This document shows positions 33,018 to 41,020 of a stretch of DNA of 41,020 nt, piece by piece (position 1 is the stretch's first letter; each line of letters starts with the position of its first letter). The notes under the pieces are model-generated. The model did not search any database. It saw only the letters and a list, made by a program, of their open reading frames with translations, and was not told where the DNA came from. Position numbers and translations under genes: made by a program. The stretch comes from Terriglobia bacterium (GTDB lineage Bacteria; Acidobacteriota; Terriglobia; Bryobacterales; Bryobacteraceae), in NCBI GenBank assembly GCA_021325175.1, contig JAJPHS010000129.1, forward strand, positions 1-41,020, read 5' to 3'.

Positions 33018-33746
33018 TTAAGGGCGGGCCGTGGCGGCGCCGATTATTTTTCGCGTTGCGCGATCCTGCGCGAACCATACCAGCCGCACGTTCTCGCGCG
33101 ACCATTTCGGGTTTATGCTGATCCGCGCGTCAGCGGAGTACGATCCCGATTTTTTGGCGTCGAAATGGCCGACGCTGGTCAGGTTGCGGACCACGCCGGT
33201 GTGGCGGAGCGTCCGGCCGCCATTTTCTCCGCCGCGCGGCACGGTTTCGAGATTGGCTTCCGTGATCGCCAGGAACAGATCGACATTGCGGACGCCTTGC
33301 GGAACATCGGAGACCTGCAAATGCGCGACGTCGCCCATGGAGATCACCAGCGTGGCCCGGGGCTCGCGCGCGGCTTTGAGGATCGCGTCGCGGGCGCGCA
33401 TCCAATCCGAGCCGTTAAACTCGGCCTCGCCGTTAACCACCATTTCCGGCGTGTACACATTTTCGAGATGGAAGATGCGGCCGTAATCCTGCTGCCTCGC
33501 CGAAAAAAGCGGGGAGGAAAAGCGATCCGTCCAGCCCAGGTGATTCCAGTAATCGACATGCTCGCTGAGCGGGATCACTTCGATATCGGAGAAAGCCCGC
33601 GGCAGACGCATCAAGAGCTGATCCGCCGGAGGGCAGCTCGAGCAGCCTTCGGAAGTAAACAGCTCTACCAGCACCGGCGGCCGATTTTGCGCCGCCGCCA
33701 GCATCGCACCCATCAGGAAGATCGCCAGGCGCATCATCTTAAACAT
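33018..33746 (-). CDS. Exported DUF1223 thioredoxin-like protein
   Basis: 242 residues. Signal peptide (MRLAIFLMGAMLAAAQ), then PVLVELFTSEGCSSCPPADQLL, where CSSC is the thioredoxin-type dithiol of DUF1223. PLSEHVDYWNHLGWTDRFSSPLFSARQQDYG and VYTPEMVVNGEAEFNGSD are further family stretches. The family is found mainly in Proteobacteria and Acidobacteriota and has no settled function; a periplasmic thiol-redox role is plausible. Start: ATG 33746 is the longest; TATGTT at 33747-33742 sits 7 bases before the Met at 33734, which would be the leaderless start and leaves a cleaner signal peptide. Divergent from the ABC ATPase gene. Confidence 0.88.
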   Translation of the reverse strand: MFKMMRLAIFLMGAMLAAAQNRPPVLVELFTSEGCSSCPPADQLLMRLPRAFSDIEVIPLSEHVDYWNHLGWTDRFSSPLFSARQQDYGRIFHLENVYTPEMVVNGEAEFNGSDWMRARDAILKAAREPRATLVISMGDVAHLQVSDVPQGVRNVDLFLAITEANLETVPRGGENGGRTLRHTGVVRNLTSVGHFDAKKSGSYSADARISINPKWSRENVRLVWFAQDRATRKIIGAATARP

Positions 33747-33838
33747 AGACGATCCGGAAGGCGCAAACGTGGGCGCGCGCCTGTTTCAGCCGTTTTAAGG
33801 CCGGTGTCACTCGATCGTTTAACATGGGGAGAAAGCGA

Positions 33839-34591
33839 ATGCTCTCTCCGGCGATTCAGGTTCGGGATCTGCGGAAGATTTATGGCGATAAAGCGGCGGT
33901 GGACGGCCTTAGCTTCACCGTGCAGCGCGGCTGTTTTTTCGGCTTTCTGGGGCCGAACGGCGCCGGAAAAACCACCACGATCAAGATGCTGATGGGGCTG
34001 GCCCCGGCGAGTTCGGGAAGCATTGAGCTGCTCGGTTTGCCGATGCCGGAACGCGCGCTCGAAATCAAACAGCAGATCGGGCTGGTGCCCGATGAATCGC
34101 TGCTGTTCGATTATTTAACGGGCGGGGAGTTCATCGAATTTGTGGGGCGGCTGTACGGGCTGGACCGCGGCGTGGCGCGGCGGCGCGCGGGCGAGCTCAT
34201 GGAGCTTTTCGAGCTCACCGACAGCCGGCGCAAGCTGATCAACGAATATTCAAAAGGGATGCGCAAGCGCGTGGCGATGGCGGCGGCGCTGATCCACCGG
34301 CCGCAGCTATACCTGATGGACGAGCCGTTTGAAGGCGTGGACGCGATGGGCGCGCGGCTGATGAAGGATATTCTACTCGAACAGGTGCGCCACGGGTCGA
34401 CTATTTTTCTGACCTCTCACGTGCTCGAAGTGGTGGAGCGGCTGTGTGATCGCGTGGCGATCATCCATCACGGCAGATTGGTTCTCGATGGATCGATGGA
34501 GGAGCTGCGCCGCGCCTCGGAAACGCTGGAGGATGCGTTCGTGCGCGCGGTGGGGGTGGACCGGACCGCCGAAACGCTCGATTGGCTGTGA
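33839..34591 (+). CDS. ABC transporter ATPase, CcmA/BcrA type
   Basis: 250 residues from ATG 33839, which has GGGGAG 7 bases upstream; the in-frame upstream start at 33824 lies in front of that site. Walker A LGPNGAGKTT, Q-loop GLVPDESLLFDYLTGGEFIEF, signature EYSKGMRKRVAMAAALI (SKGM in place of SGGQ, common in this group), Walker B LYLMDEPFEGVDA (Phe-Glu-Gly instead of the Thr-Ser/Asn-Gly), and switch His in LTSHVLEVVERLCD. It pairs with the 530-residue permease one base downstream. The substrate is unknown. Confidence 0.93.
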   Translation: MLSPAIQVRDLRKIYGDKAAVDGLSFTVQRGCFFGFLGPNGAGKTTTIKMLMGLAPASSGSIELLGLPMPERALEIKQQIGLVPDESLLFDYLTGGEFIEFVGRLYGLDRGVARRRAGELMELFELTDSRRKLINEYSKGMRKRVAMAAALIHRPQLYLMDEPFEGVDAMGARLMKDILLEQVRHGSTIFLTSHVLEVVERLCDRVAIIHHGRLVLDGSMEELRRASETLEDAFVRAVGVDRTAETLDWL

Positions 34592-34592
34592 T

Positions 34593-36185
34593 ATGAAGCG
34601 GGCGCGCACGATTCTCTGGGCGCACTGGCGCACGCTGCTCAATTTTTACCCGCGCGCGGGCATTGCCTGGACGGCGATCGCCGGCTTTCTGTGGTACGGA
34701 TTCTGGCTCTTTGCGGCGGTGGCGGCAGGGCGCTTCGCGGCGAGCGAGGCGAACGTTTCCTTTCTCAGACTGGCGCTGCCGGGCGGCCTGTTCCTGGTTT
34801 TTCTCTACTGGCAGGCCGTGCCGCTGCTCATGGCCGCGACCGGTGCGTCGCTGGATCTGCGCAAGCTGCAAGCGTATCCGATCCCGCCGGGCGAGCTGTT
34901 CGCGATCGAATCGATGCTGCGCGTGACGGCTGCGATCGAGATGATGGCGGTGGTGTGCGGCGCCGCGATCGGCATCGCGCTGAATCCGGCGCTGCCGTGG
35001 TGGTGCGCGCTGGGATTTGCGCCCTATGTGTTGTTCAACCTCTTTTTGGCGGTGGGCCTGCGCGATCTGCTGATGCGGGCGATGGCGCGGCGGCGCGTTC
35101 GCGAAATTGTGGTGTTTCTGCTGGTGATGTGCACGGCGCTGCCCCAGATTCTGCTGACGCGCGGCCCGGCCGGGGAGCGGTTCGCGGCCATTTTCAGAAA
35201 AGATCTCTGGATCGGATGGCCCTGGTCCGCGGCCGCGGCGATCGCCGATGGAAGCAACGTCTTGGATGGCGCGGCGATTCTGCTGCTGTGGATGCTGGCG
35301 GCGGCGGCGTTCGGGCGCTGGCAGTTTTATCGCACGCTGGCCTTCGACCAGGAAGCCGCCGGCGCGGGCGGCGGAAGACTGCCATCGGCAGCGCGGATCG
35401 GGGAAGCTTTCTTCCGGCTGCCTTCGATGATTCTGGCCGATCCGCTGGCGGCGCTGGTCGAAAAAGAGATTCGTTTTCTGGCGCGCTCGCCCAGATTCCG
35501 TTTAGTTTTCCTGATGGGATTCACTTTCGGCGTCGTGATTCTGACGGTGTCGTTCGGCCGGAGGACTTTTTTCGGCGCCGACTATCTGACGGCGGTGAGT
35601 GTGTACTCGCTGCTGCTGCTGAGCGAATCGTGTTTCTGGAATTCGTTTGGCTTCGACCGCGGGGCGGCGCAAATTTATTTTCTGGCTCCGGTGCCGTTTT
35701 CGCGCGTGCTGATGGGGAAAAATCTCAGCGCGGTTTTTTTCATCGTGCTGGAGATTTCCGCGGTTACGCTGGTGTGCAGGGCGATGGGATTGCCGGTGGA
35801 CGCGCGGCACGTTATGGAAGCCTTCGCGGTGGCGGCGGTGATGACGATCTTTCTGTTGTGCGCGGGCAATCTGCTGTCGATTCATCAGGCGCGCGGCGTC
35901 AATCCATCGACCCAGTTCCGCGCCAACGCCGCCGGGAGGGTGCAGGCGATGCTGGCGATCATTTATCCGGTAGCCTTTATTCCGGTGGCTCTGGCGTATC
36001 TGGCGCGATGGGCGTTCTCCGGGGGATGGGCGGCGTGGGGATTTTTCGGCGTGCTGGCGTTTGACACGCTGGTGGGAGTAGCGGTGTACCGGATCGCGCT
36101 CCAGTTGGCGGCGAAGGCGGCCGAACAGATGAAAGAAAAAATGATCGTGGCGCTGGCGGCCGGCGATGGTCCGATCGCCGGCTAA
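34593..36185 (+). CDS. Large ABC transporter permease, partner of the upstream ATPase
   Basis: 530 residues with about 12 hydrophobic spans, consistent with an export permease of the ABC-2-like class in a single chain. Start ATG 34593, one base after the ATPase stop; the open frame extending to 34446 is out-of-frame ATPase sequence. Recognisable pieces are LDLRKLQAYPIPPGELFAIESMLRV near 95-120 and ADPLAALVEKEIRFLARSPRFRLVFLMGFTFGVVILTV in the middle, with LLSESCFWNSFGFDRGAAQIYFLAPVPFSRVLMGKNLSAVFF after it. The second half repeats the first-half layout (a P-(V/I)-P... after a span). No precise family is recognised. Convergent with the cytochrome gene, 4 bases apart. Confidence 0.85.
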   Translation: MKRARTILWAHWRTLLNFYPRAGIAWTAIAGFLWYGFWLFAAVAAGRFAASEANVSFLRLALPGGLFLVFLYWQAVPLLMAATGASLDLRKLQAYPIPPGELFAIESMLRVTAAIEMMAVVCGAAIGIALNPALPWWCALGFAPYVLFNLFLAVGLRDLLMRAMARRRVREIVVFLLVMCTALPQILLTRGPAGERFAAIFRKDLWIGWPWSAAAAIADGSNVLDGAAILLLWMLAAAAFGRWQFYRTLAFDQEAAGAGGGRLPSAARIGEAFFRLPSMILADPLAALVEKEIRFLARSPRFRLVFLMGFTFGVVILTVSFGRRTFFGADYLTAVSVYSLLLLSESCFWNSFGFDRGAAQIYFLAPVPFSRVLMGKNLSAVFFIVLEISAVTLVCRAMGLPVDARHVMEAFAVAAVMTIFLLCAGNLLSIHQARGVNPSTQFRANAAGRVQAMLAIIYPVAFIPVALAYLARWAFSGGWAAWGFFGVLAFDTLVGVAVYRIALQLAAKAAEQMKEKMIVALAAGDGPIAG

Positions 36186-36189
36186 AGCT

Positions 36190-37368
36190 TTACTTCGCCG
36201 ACGGCGGGCGTTCGAACTTCGACGGATCGATGGGCACGTTGATTTTGAGTTCGTTCAACTGAATTGCGTCCCGGCCGTCGAGCCAGGCGAAGGTCAAACG
36301 GAACGGCAATTTGATGCCATCGACGTCGCGATAGTCGGAATAATCGATCTGCGTCGGCACCCGCCCGATCGGCGTGCGGCCATAGCGCACCATGCGCAGC
36401 AGCAGCCCCGACTTCTGATCGAAGTAGAGCGTCGCCAGCATGCCATGCGGGCCATTGCCCTGCACCACGTTCACCGGCCGATCCTGGCCGATGCCTTCCT
36501 TGGTTTCGCTGGCAGTTTGGCTGGAGGGGCCGGGCAGATCGCTGATCGAGGCCGGAAGGCTCACGCGCATCTGCGTGAGGACCTGCTTGATCTGCGCCGG
36601 GAAAGAAAGTTCGGCGTCCAGGCGCGCGCCGTCCAGCTCGCTGCCGGTGAGTTCGTAATCGGAAAGGACGGCGAGCGGGGTCTTGATCCAGCCGGTTTTG
36701 CCGTTATAAACGCGATCGCTGTCGCCGCGTCCGGTTTCTTCTTTAAATTTGATGAAAGTTGCGCGCTGGTCTGGAAATTTCGCGTAGATTTCCACCTGCC
36801 CGCCGCCGCCGAAACCCCCGAAACCCACGCTGGTTCCCCTAGCGGCGAAGCTTTTGAGCGTGGCCAGCTTTTCCGGGCCGCCGAGGGCCTGGAGATATTT
36901 ATCGATGATCTGATCGGCCGGCGGCTGGCCCGGCATTTGCGTTAAAACGTCGTCGGTTTCCTGCGATGGCGGGCCGTAGACCATTTCGAGGGTGGGCGAG
37001 GTCGCCGGGCGGTCCCGGCCGTGGTGGCAGCTCCAGCAGGTCACCATCTGGCGTCCCGAAAAATTTTCGCGATTGATGTTGGCGACCATCGTCACCATCC
37101 GGCGCGCGATGATTTTTTTCTGCGTGTCGGCGGCCCAATCGACTTTATCCGTACCCGCGCCGATGTGGCATTCCGAGCAGTCAAATCCCACCGCGGCCGA
37201 CATGATACCCATCGTGCCCAGAAAATCGTCGACCGAGATTCCCTTGAGGACCTGGATATTTTTGAAAACATCCTCGGCCATTTTGGGTTTGGCCTGCGCG
37301 GCGGCGCGCGGCAGCGGGAGGAACGCCGCGAAGGCGGCGGCGAAAACAGCTCGCTTGGGAATATTCAT
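36190..37368 (-). CDS. Diheme c-type cytochrome (reaction-centre cytochrome c-like) with C-terminal beta domain
   Basis: 392 residues. Signal peptide to about residue 25 (FAAAFAAFLPLPRAAAQA). Two heme c motifs: CSECH at 64-68, preceded by FLGTMGIMSAAVGFD, and CWSCH at 111-115, preceded by ARRMVTMVANINREN. The M-x7-CxxCH spacing and the MVxMVxxIN helix are typical of the photosynthetic reaction-centre cytochrome c (CytC_RC) family, which usually has four hemes; this one has two. After PADQIIDKYLQALGGPEKLATLKSF comes a beta-rich domain (about 150-392) like outer-membrane lipoprotein-sorting proteins. The family is common in non-phototrophic Acidobacteriota, so phototrophy is not implied. TAAAAT lies 12 bases before the ATG. 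Confidence 0.85.
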   Translation of the reverse strand: MNIPKRAVFAAAFAAFLPLPRAAAQAKPKMAEDVFKNIQVLKGISVDDFLGTMGIMSAAVGFDCSECHIGAGTDKVDWAADTQKKIIARRMVTMVANINRENFSGRQMVTCWSCHHGRDRPATSPTLEMVYGPPSQETDDVLTQMPGQPPADQIIDKYLQALGGPEKLATLKSFAARGTSVGFGGFGGGGQVEIYAKFPDQRATFIKFKEETGRGDSDRVYNGKTGWIKTPLAVLSDYELTGSELDGARLDAELSFPAQIKQVLTQMRVSLPASISDLPGPSSQTASETKEGIGQDRPVNVVQGNGPHGMLATLYFDQKSGLLLRMVRYGRTPIGRVPTQIDYSDYRDVDGIKLPFRLTFAWLDGRDAIQLNELKINVPIDPSKFERPPSAK

Positions 37369-37532
37369 GACTGTCCTGCTATTTTACTCGACCGATCGAG
37401 CGCTCTGATGCCCGCAATTGGCCGGGTGGTTCGGAGGTGTGTTCCATGCCCGGGAGGGGGGTTGAAAAGGCTGATTCAACGCGCGCGGGACCAATGTTAA
37501 AGTAAAAATCTAATCTGCTTTAGGAGTGACTC
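37369..37532. promoter_or_regulatory. Divergent control region between cytochrome and BNR-repeat genes
   Basis: 164 bases, the largest gap in the window. It holds the exact inverted repeat GTTGAA-8-TTCAAC (37461-37466 and 37475-37480), a TAATCT (37511-37516) as a possible -10 toward the BNR gene, and TAAAAT toward the cytochrome gene. AGGAG at 37522-37526 precedes the BNR TTG start by 6 bases. The inverted repeat is a plausible shared operator; no family of regulator is implied. Confidence 0.45.
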
Positions 37533-40376
37533 TTGATCTTCCGACCTCGCTGGCTGATTCTCTTCGCATCCCTGTTGCTTTCCGCGCTGGCCGCTCTGGA
37601 AATTTACGCCCAGGACGGGCAGTATCGCGCGGCGCTCATCGGCGGGCTTGTGTGGCGCGATGTGGGGCCGATGCGGGGCGGGCGGACGTTCGGCGTGGCC
37701 GGGGTCGCCGATCAGCCGGACACGTTCTATATGGGGTCGGTCGGCGGCGGCGTCTGGAAAACGGAAAATTCCGGCCGCACCTGGTTTCCGATTGCGGATC
37801 AAGGCATCCCGATCGGCTCGATCGGCGCCATCGCGGTTGCTCCTTCCGACGACAACGTGATTTACGTGGGGACGGGCGAGCCGGATATCCGAAGCCAGAA
37901 CTCCTACGGCATCGGCATGTTCAAATCGACCGACGGCGGAAAAACGTGGTCGCATATCGGACTGGAGGAAACGCGGCAGATCGGGCGGGTGGTGGTCGAT
38001 CCCACCAATCCGAATCGCGTTTACGTGGCGGCGCTCGGGCATATTTATGAGCCGAACGCGTATCGCGGCCTGTATCGGACCGCCGATGGCGGCGCGACAT
38101 GGAAGAAAGTTTTGTTTAAAGCAGACGATCCTGAAAATGTCGGGGCGATCGACGTGGCGCTCGATCCCCGGAATCCGCAGATTGTATACGCGACGTTGTG
38201 GGCCACGCGACGGCCGCCATGGTCGGTCTATGCGCCGTCCTACATGCCGGGCAGCGGACTTTTTAAATCGACCGACGGCGGCGAAACCTGGGTAAAGCTG
38301 TCAAACGGCTTGCCCAACGATCCGTTTGTCGGAAAAATCGGCATCGCGGTTGCGCCCAGCAATCCGGACCGGCTGTGGGCGGTGGTGGATGACGTCGGCT
38401 CCGGCGTGGCTCCGCGGCTGGGCGGCGGCGGTCGGGGTACTGCTCAGGCCAACACCGGCGGCGGAGTATATATTTCCGACGATGCCGGCGCGACCTGGCG
38501 GCTGGTGAATCGCGAACAGCGGCTGTGGGGGCGCGGCTGGTATTTCGGCGGCATTACGGTGGATCCGAAAAATCCCGATAAAGCTTACATCATGAATACC
38601 GCGACGTACGTCACCACCGACGCGGGCAGAACTTTTACTCCGATCAAAGGCGCGCCCGGCGGCGATGATTATCATCAGTTGTGGGTCAATCCGAACGATC
38701 CCAACCGGATGGTGCTTTCAAGCGATCAGGGGACGGTGGTCAGCGTCGATGGCGGCAAAACGTGGAGCACGTGGTACAACCAGCCGACCGCGCAGATCTA
38801 TCACGTCGCGGCCGACAACCGGTTTCCTTATTGGCTCTATGGCGCGCAGCAGGACAGCGGTGGAGTCGGCGTCAGCACGTGGTCGCGCGAAGGCGTGCTG
38901 AATTTCCGCAACTGGATTCCGACCTGCGAAGCCGGCGAATCGATGACCGTCGTGCCCGATCCCAAGGACGGCAACATTCTGTATGGCAACGGCAACGGCA
39001 AATGCGATCAGAACCTGAACATCGCGCTGCCGGCGGGCGAGCTGCCGCCGAACGATCCCAAGGATCCGAACCGCAGAACCTGGTCGCTTCCCGAAGTGTT
39101 TTCGCCGGCCGATGAAGCGCTCTATTATTCGAACCAATTCGTGTTCCGGTCGCGCGACCGGGGCAAGACATGGCAGAAGATCAGTCCGGATCTCGCGCGG
39201 CTTCGTCCGGGCGCGCCGCCGAATCTGGACGCGGTGACGGCGGTCGATATCGATCAACCGATGCTCGATCGCTTCGGCGTGGTTTATACGCTGTCGCCCT
39301 CGCCGCTGGCCGCGACGCTGGTCTGGGCGGGCACCGACGACGGTCTCATCTGGGTCACTCGCGATGACGGCAAGAACTGGAGCGACGTCACGCCCAAGGC
39401 GATGACCGCCTGGAGCAAGGTTTCGCAGGTGGAAGCCGGGCATTTCGACCAGCAGACGGCGTATGCGTCCGTCGATCGGCACCGGCTGGGGGACATGAAG
39501 CCGTACATCTATCGCACGCACGACGGAGGCAAGACGTGGCGCAACGTGGTGGCGGGCATTCCCGAAGGCGCCTACGTGAATTCGGTGAAGGAAGATCCCA
39601 AACAGCGCGGGCTGCTTTACGCCGCGACGGAACTGCGGGTTTATGTTTCCTTCAACGACGGCGCACAATGGCAACCGCTTCAGAACAACATGCCGGTTAC
39701 CTCGATTCGCGACATTGTGGTGCATGGCGACGATCTGGCGATCGCCACGCACGGGCGCGGGTTTTGGGTGATGGATCAGATGACGCCTCTGCGCGAGATC
39801 GCGGCGCGCGGCGGCGAAATCGAATCGTCGACGGCGTATCTGTTCAAGCCGGGCGAGACGTTTGCGATTCGCCAGGGCGGGCAGAACGGAACTCCGCTGC
39901 CGCACGAAGAGCCGCAGGAACAGAATCCGCCGGGCGGGGTGGTGGCTTATTACTGGCTGCGCTCGCAAGCCGCGCAGCCGCTGAAGATCGAGCTGATCGA
40001 TCCGGCGGGCGCCGTCCGCGCCTGCGCCGCCAGCGACACGCCGGTTCGTCCGGTGGATACGGAGGCGATCAACGTTCAGTCCTATTGGGAGACGCAGCCG
40101 CCGCCGCCATCGGCGGGCGTGGGAATGCATCGCGTGACGCTCGGCGCCCCCGGGGGCCGCGGCGGATTCGGCGGCGGACGCGGCAATGCTCCACCGCCTC
40201 CGCGCGACGCCTGCACCGGAGCGGTGCAGCAGACGCAAACCGGCCGCGGCCGGGGTGGTCGCGGCGCGCCGGCGCTTGATCCGGGCAATTATACAGTTCG
40301 CCTGACGGTGGACGGCAAAACGTATACGCAACCGGTAGCCGTCAAACCGGACCCGCGCGGGATCGCGGGAAGGTAA
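37533..40376 (+). CDS. Exported VPS10/sortilin-like BNR-repeat protein
   Basis: 947 residues starting at TTG 37533 with AGGAG 6 bases upstream. Signal peptide (WLILFASLLLSALAALEIYAQ). The body, about residues 35-730, is a beta-propeller-type array of Asp-box/BNR repeats, seen as Ser/Thr-x-Asp-x-Gly-x-Thr-Trp motifs: SGRTW, STDGGKTW, TADGGATW, STDGGETW, SVDGGKTW, THDGGKTW. This places it with VPS10/sortilin-type and BNR-repeat glycosyl hydrolase-like proteins, many of which are annotated only as such; catalytic activity is not shown by the sequence. The C-terminal ~120 residues are Gly/Arg/Pro-rich (GGRGGFGGGRG, GRGRGGRG), then a short beta segment. Function unknown. Confidence 0.88.
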   Translation: MIFRPRWLILFASLLLSALAALEIYAQDGQYRAALIGGLVWRDVGPMRGGRTFGVAGVADQPDTFYMGSVGGGVWKTENSGRTWFPIADQGIPIGSIGAIAVAPSDDNVIYVGTGEPDIRSQNSYGIGMFKSTDGGKTWSHIGLEETRQIGRVVVDPTNPNRVYVAALGHIYEPNAYRGLYRTADGGATWKKVLFKADDPENVGAIDVALDPRNPQIVYATLWATRRPPWSVYAPSYMPGSGLFKSTDGGETWVKLSNGLPNDPFVGKIGIAVAPSNPDRLWAVVDDVGSGVAPRLGGGGRGTAQANTGGGVYISDDAGATWRLVNREQRLWGRGWYFGGITVDPKNPDKAYIMNTATYVTTDAGRTFTPIKGAPGGDDYHQLWVNPNDPNRMVLSSDQGTVVSVDGGKTWSTWYNQPTAQIYHVAADNRFPYWLYGAQQDSGGVGVSTWSREGVLNFRNWIPTCEAGESMTVVPDPKDGNILYGNGNGKCDQNLNIALPAGELPPNDPKDPNRRTWSLPEVFSPADEALYYSNQFVFRSRDRGKTWQKISPDLARLRPGAPPNLDAVTAVDIDQPMLDRFGVVYTLSPSPLAATLVWAGTDDGLIWVTRDDGKNWSDVTPKAMTAWSKVSQVEAGHFDQQTAYASVDRHRLGDMKPYIYRTHDGGKTWRNVVAGIPEGAYVNSVKEDPKQRGLLYAATELRVYVSFNDGAQWQPLQNNMPVTSIRDIVVHGDDLAIATHGRGFWVMDQMTPLREIAARGGEIESSTAYLFKPGETFAIRQGGQNGTPLPHEEPQEQNPPGGVVAYYWLRSQAAQPLKIELIDPAGAVRACAASDTPVRPVDTEAINVQSYWETQPPPPSAGVGMHRVTLGAPGGRGGFGGGRGNAPPPPRDACTGAVQQTQTGRGRGGRGAPALDPGNYTVRLTVDGKTYTQPVAVKPDPRGIAGR

Positions 40377-40393
40377 AGCATCTCGATCCGCAA

Positions 40394-40984
40394 TCAAGTC
40401 GCGGCGAGACGGGCGGCCATCAATTTCTCGATGTGTTTTGCGATTACGTCGACTTCGAGATTCATCCGGCTGCCCACGGCCGCCGACGCCAGCGTCGTGT
40501 TCGCAAATGTGTGCGGAATAATCGTGATATTCACCACGCCGGCTTCGATCGACGCGATGGTCAGGCTAATTCCATCGATGGCGATCGACCCTTTTTCGAC
40601 GAAATACCGGTCGAGCTCGGCCGGCACGCGAACGCGAAGCCAGTAATTTCCGTCGCCCAGCGGCTCCAGCGACATCAGCTCGCCGGTGGCGTCAACGTGG
40701 CCTTGAACCAGGTGTCCGGATAATCGCGTGACGGCCGTGACGGGGCGCTCCAGATTCACGCGCGAACCGGCCCGCAGATCGCCCAGATTGCTGCGCCGCA
40801 GCGTCTCCGGCGCGAGGTCGGCGGTGAACGAATCGGCCGAAATCTCGACGGCGGTGAGGCAAACTCCATTCACGGCGATGCTGGCGCCTTCACGCAGATC
40901 CTCCAGAACGGTTTTGCAGCCCACGCGCAGCCGCGGCGCCGGCGCGATCACGGCGCCCAACTCCTCGATGATTCCTGTAAACAT
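40394..40984 (-). CDS. ribE: Riboflavin synthase alpha chain
   Basis: 196 residues, usual length, two lumazine-binding repeats. Starts MFTGIIEELGAV; first repeat has SIAVNGVCLTAVE and FTADLAPETLRRSNL, then LSGHLVQGHVDATG; second has GSIAIDGISLTI and FTN-like ITIIPHTFANTTL. It converts two 6,7-dimethyl-8-ribityllumazine molecules to riboflavin plus a pyrimidine. Its ATG overlaps the stop of an upstream minus-strand gene by one base (TAATG), so it is a downstream gene of an operon that continues past the window edge. Convergent with the BNR gene. Confidence 0.95.
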   Translation of the reverse strand: MFTGIIEELGAVIAPAPRLRVGCKTVLEDLREGASIAVNGVCLTAVEISADSFTADLAPETLRRSNLGDLRAGSRVNLERPVTAVTRLSGHLVQGHVDATGELMSLEPLGDGNYWLRVRVPAELDRYFVEKGSIAIDGISLTIASIEAGVVNITIIPHTFANTTLASAAVGSRMNLEVDVIAKHIEKLMAARLAAT

Positions 40985-41019
40985 TATTTTTCGAGATACG
41001 CCTCCACCGCGAACTCATC
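40984..41019 (-). CDS. C-terminal end of a gene upstream of ribE, possibly ribD
   Basis: The last 11 codons and stop are visible, reading DEFAVEAYLEK; the rest lies beyond the window. TAATG couples it to ribE. A short E-(A/G)-Y-L ending and this position directly before ribE recall RibD, the bifunctional deaminase/reductase, but 11 residues cannot establish it. Confidence 0.4.
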   Translation of the reverse strand, partial: DEFAVEAYLEK

Positions 41020-41020
41020 C

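Noticed and set aside
36190..37368. Evidence for phototrophy
   Set aside because: CytC_RC-type proteins are widespread in non-phototrophic Acidobacteriota; no reaction-centre or pigment gene is in the window.
38718..40397. 559-residue minus-strand open frame opposite the BNR-repeat gene
   Set aside because: Arg-rich antisense of a repetitive GC-rich gene; no start signal or motif.
1..41020. CRISPR arrays, tRNA or rRNA genes, insertion sequences or phage genes
   Set aside because: I saw no regularly spaced repeats, no tRNA-like or rRNA sequence, no transposase, integrase or phage motif, and no shift in codon style marking transferred DNA.

Overview
The window is GC-rich bacterial chromosome with short gaps; no stretch without a gene exceeds about 165 bases. 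Codon usage and style look uniform, and I see no rRNA, tRNA, CRISPR array, insertion sequence or prophage gene. A reaction-centre-type c cytochrome, a VPS10/sortilin-like BNR-repeat protein, a DUF4097 protein, a divergent flagellar operon and a Tad-pilus fragment together suggest an Acidobacteriota member, perhaps near Solibacter/Bryobacter. That assignment is inference from gene content, not a phylogeny.

Layout: (1) 3-6239, plus strand: flagellar block fliK(partial)-flgD-flgE-fliN-fliO-fliP-fliQ-fliR-flhB, tightly coupled. (2) 6318-9351, plus: secreted BON-domain protein, a terminator, a YggX-type protein with an unusual Cys/Gly N-terminus, a START-like exported protein, and folC. (3) 9355-14636, minus: a compact four-gene operon reading oxalyl-CoA synthetase-like ligase, PanE-like reductase, OxlT-like MFS carrier, malate synthase. 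(4) 14725-17308, minus: cpaB-tadB-tadC. (5) 17412-23013: thiG, an APC-type permease, phosphomannomutase/phosphoglucomutase, a lone receiver-domain regulator, a DUF4097 protein and a YceH-family protein. (6) 23021-32858, all minus: a TetR-led efflux operon (tetR-tolC-hlyD-two ATPases-two permeases), then glpX and a winged-helix AAA+ ATPase. (7) 33018-36185: a DUF1223 protein, divergent from a second ABC exporter pair. (8) 36190-41020: a diheme cytochrome, divergent from a 947-residue BNR-repeat protein, then ribE and the last codons of an upstream gene, possibly ribD.

The main discovery candidate is region 3. Its four genes encode consecutive steps of one route: oxalate uptake, activation to oxalyl-CoA, reduction of oxalyl-CoA to glyoxylate, and condensation of glyoxylate with acetyl-CoA to malate. 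Oxalyl-CoA reduction by a PanE paralogue (PanE2) is known from Methylobacterium oxalate assimilation. Here the whole route would sit in one operon together with a carrier and malate synthase. The prediction is specific and testable.

A second pattern is regulatory. Several genes that head transcription units (thiG, the APC permease, glpX, the AAA+ ATPase, yceH) have a -10-like hexamer 6-7 bases before the start codon and no convincing Shine-Dalgarno sequence at a usual distance, which suggests leaderless transcripts. The tetR gene has the best promoter in the window, TTGACT-17-TATGAT, with an imperfect palindrome over its spacer and -10 that is a likely autoregulatory operator.
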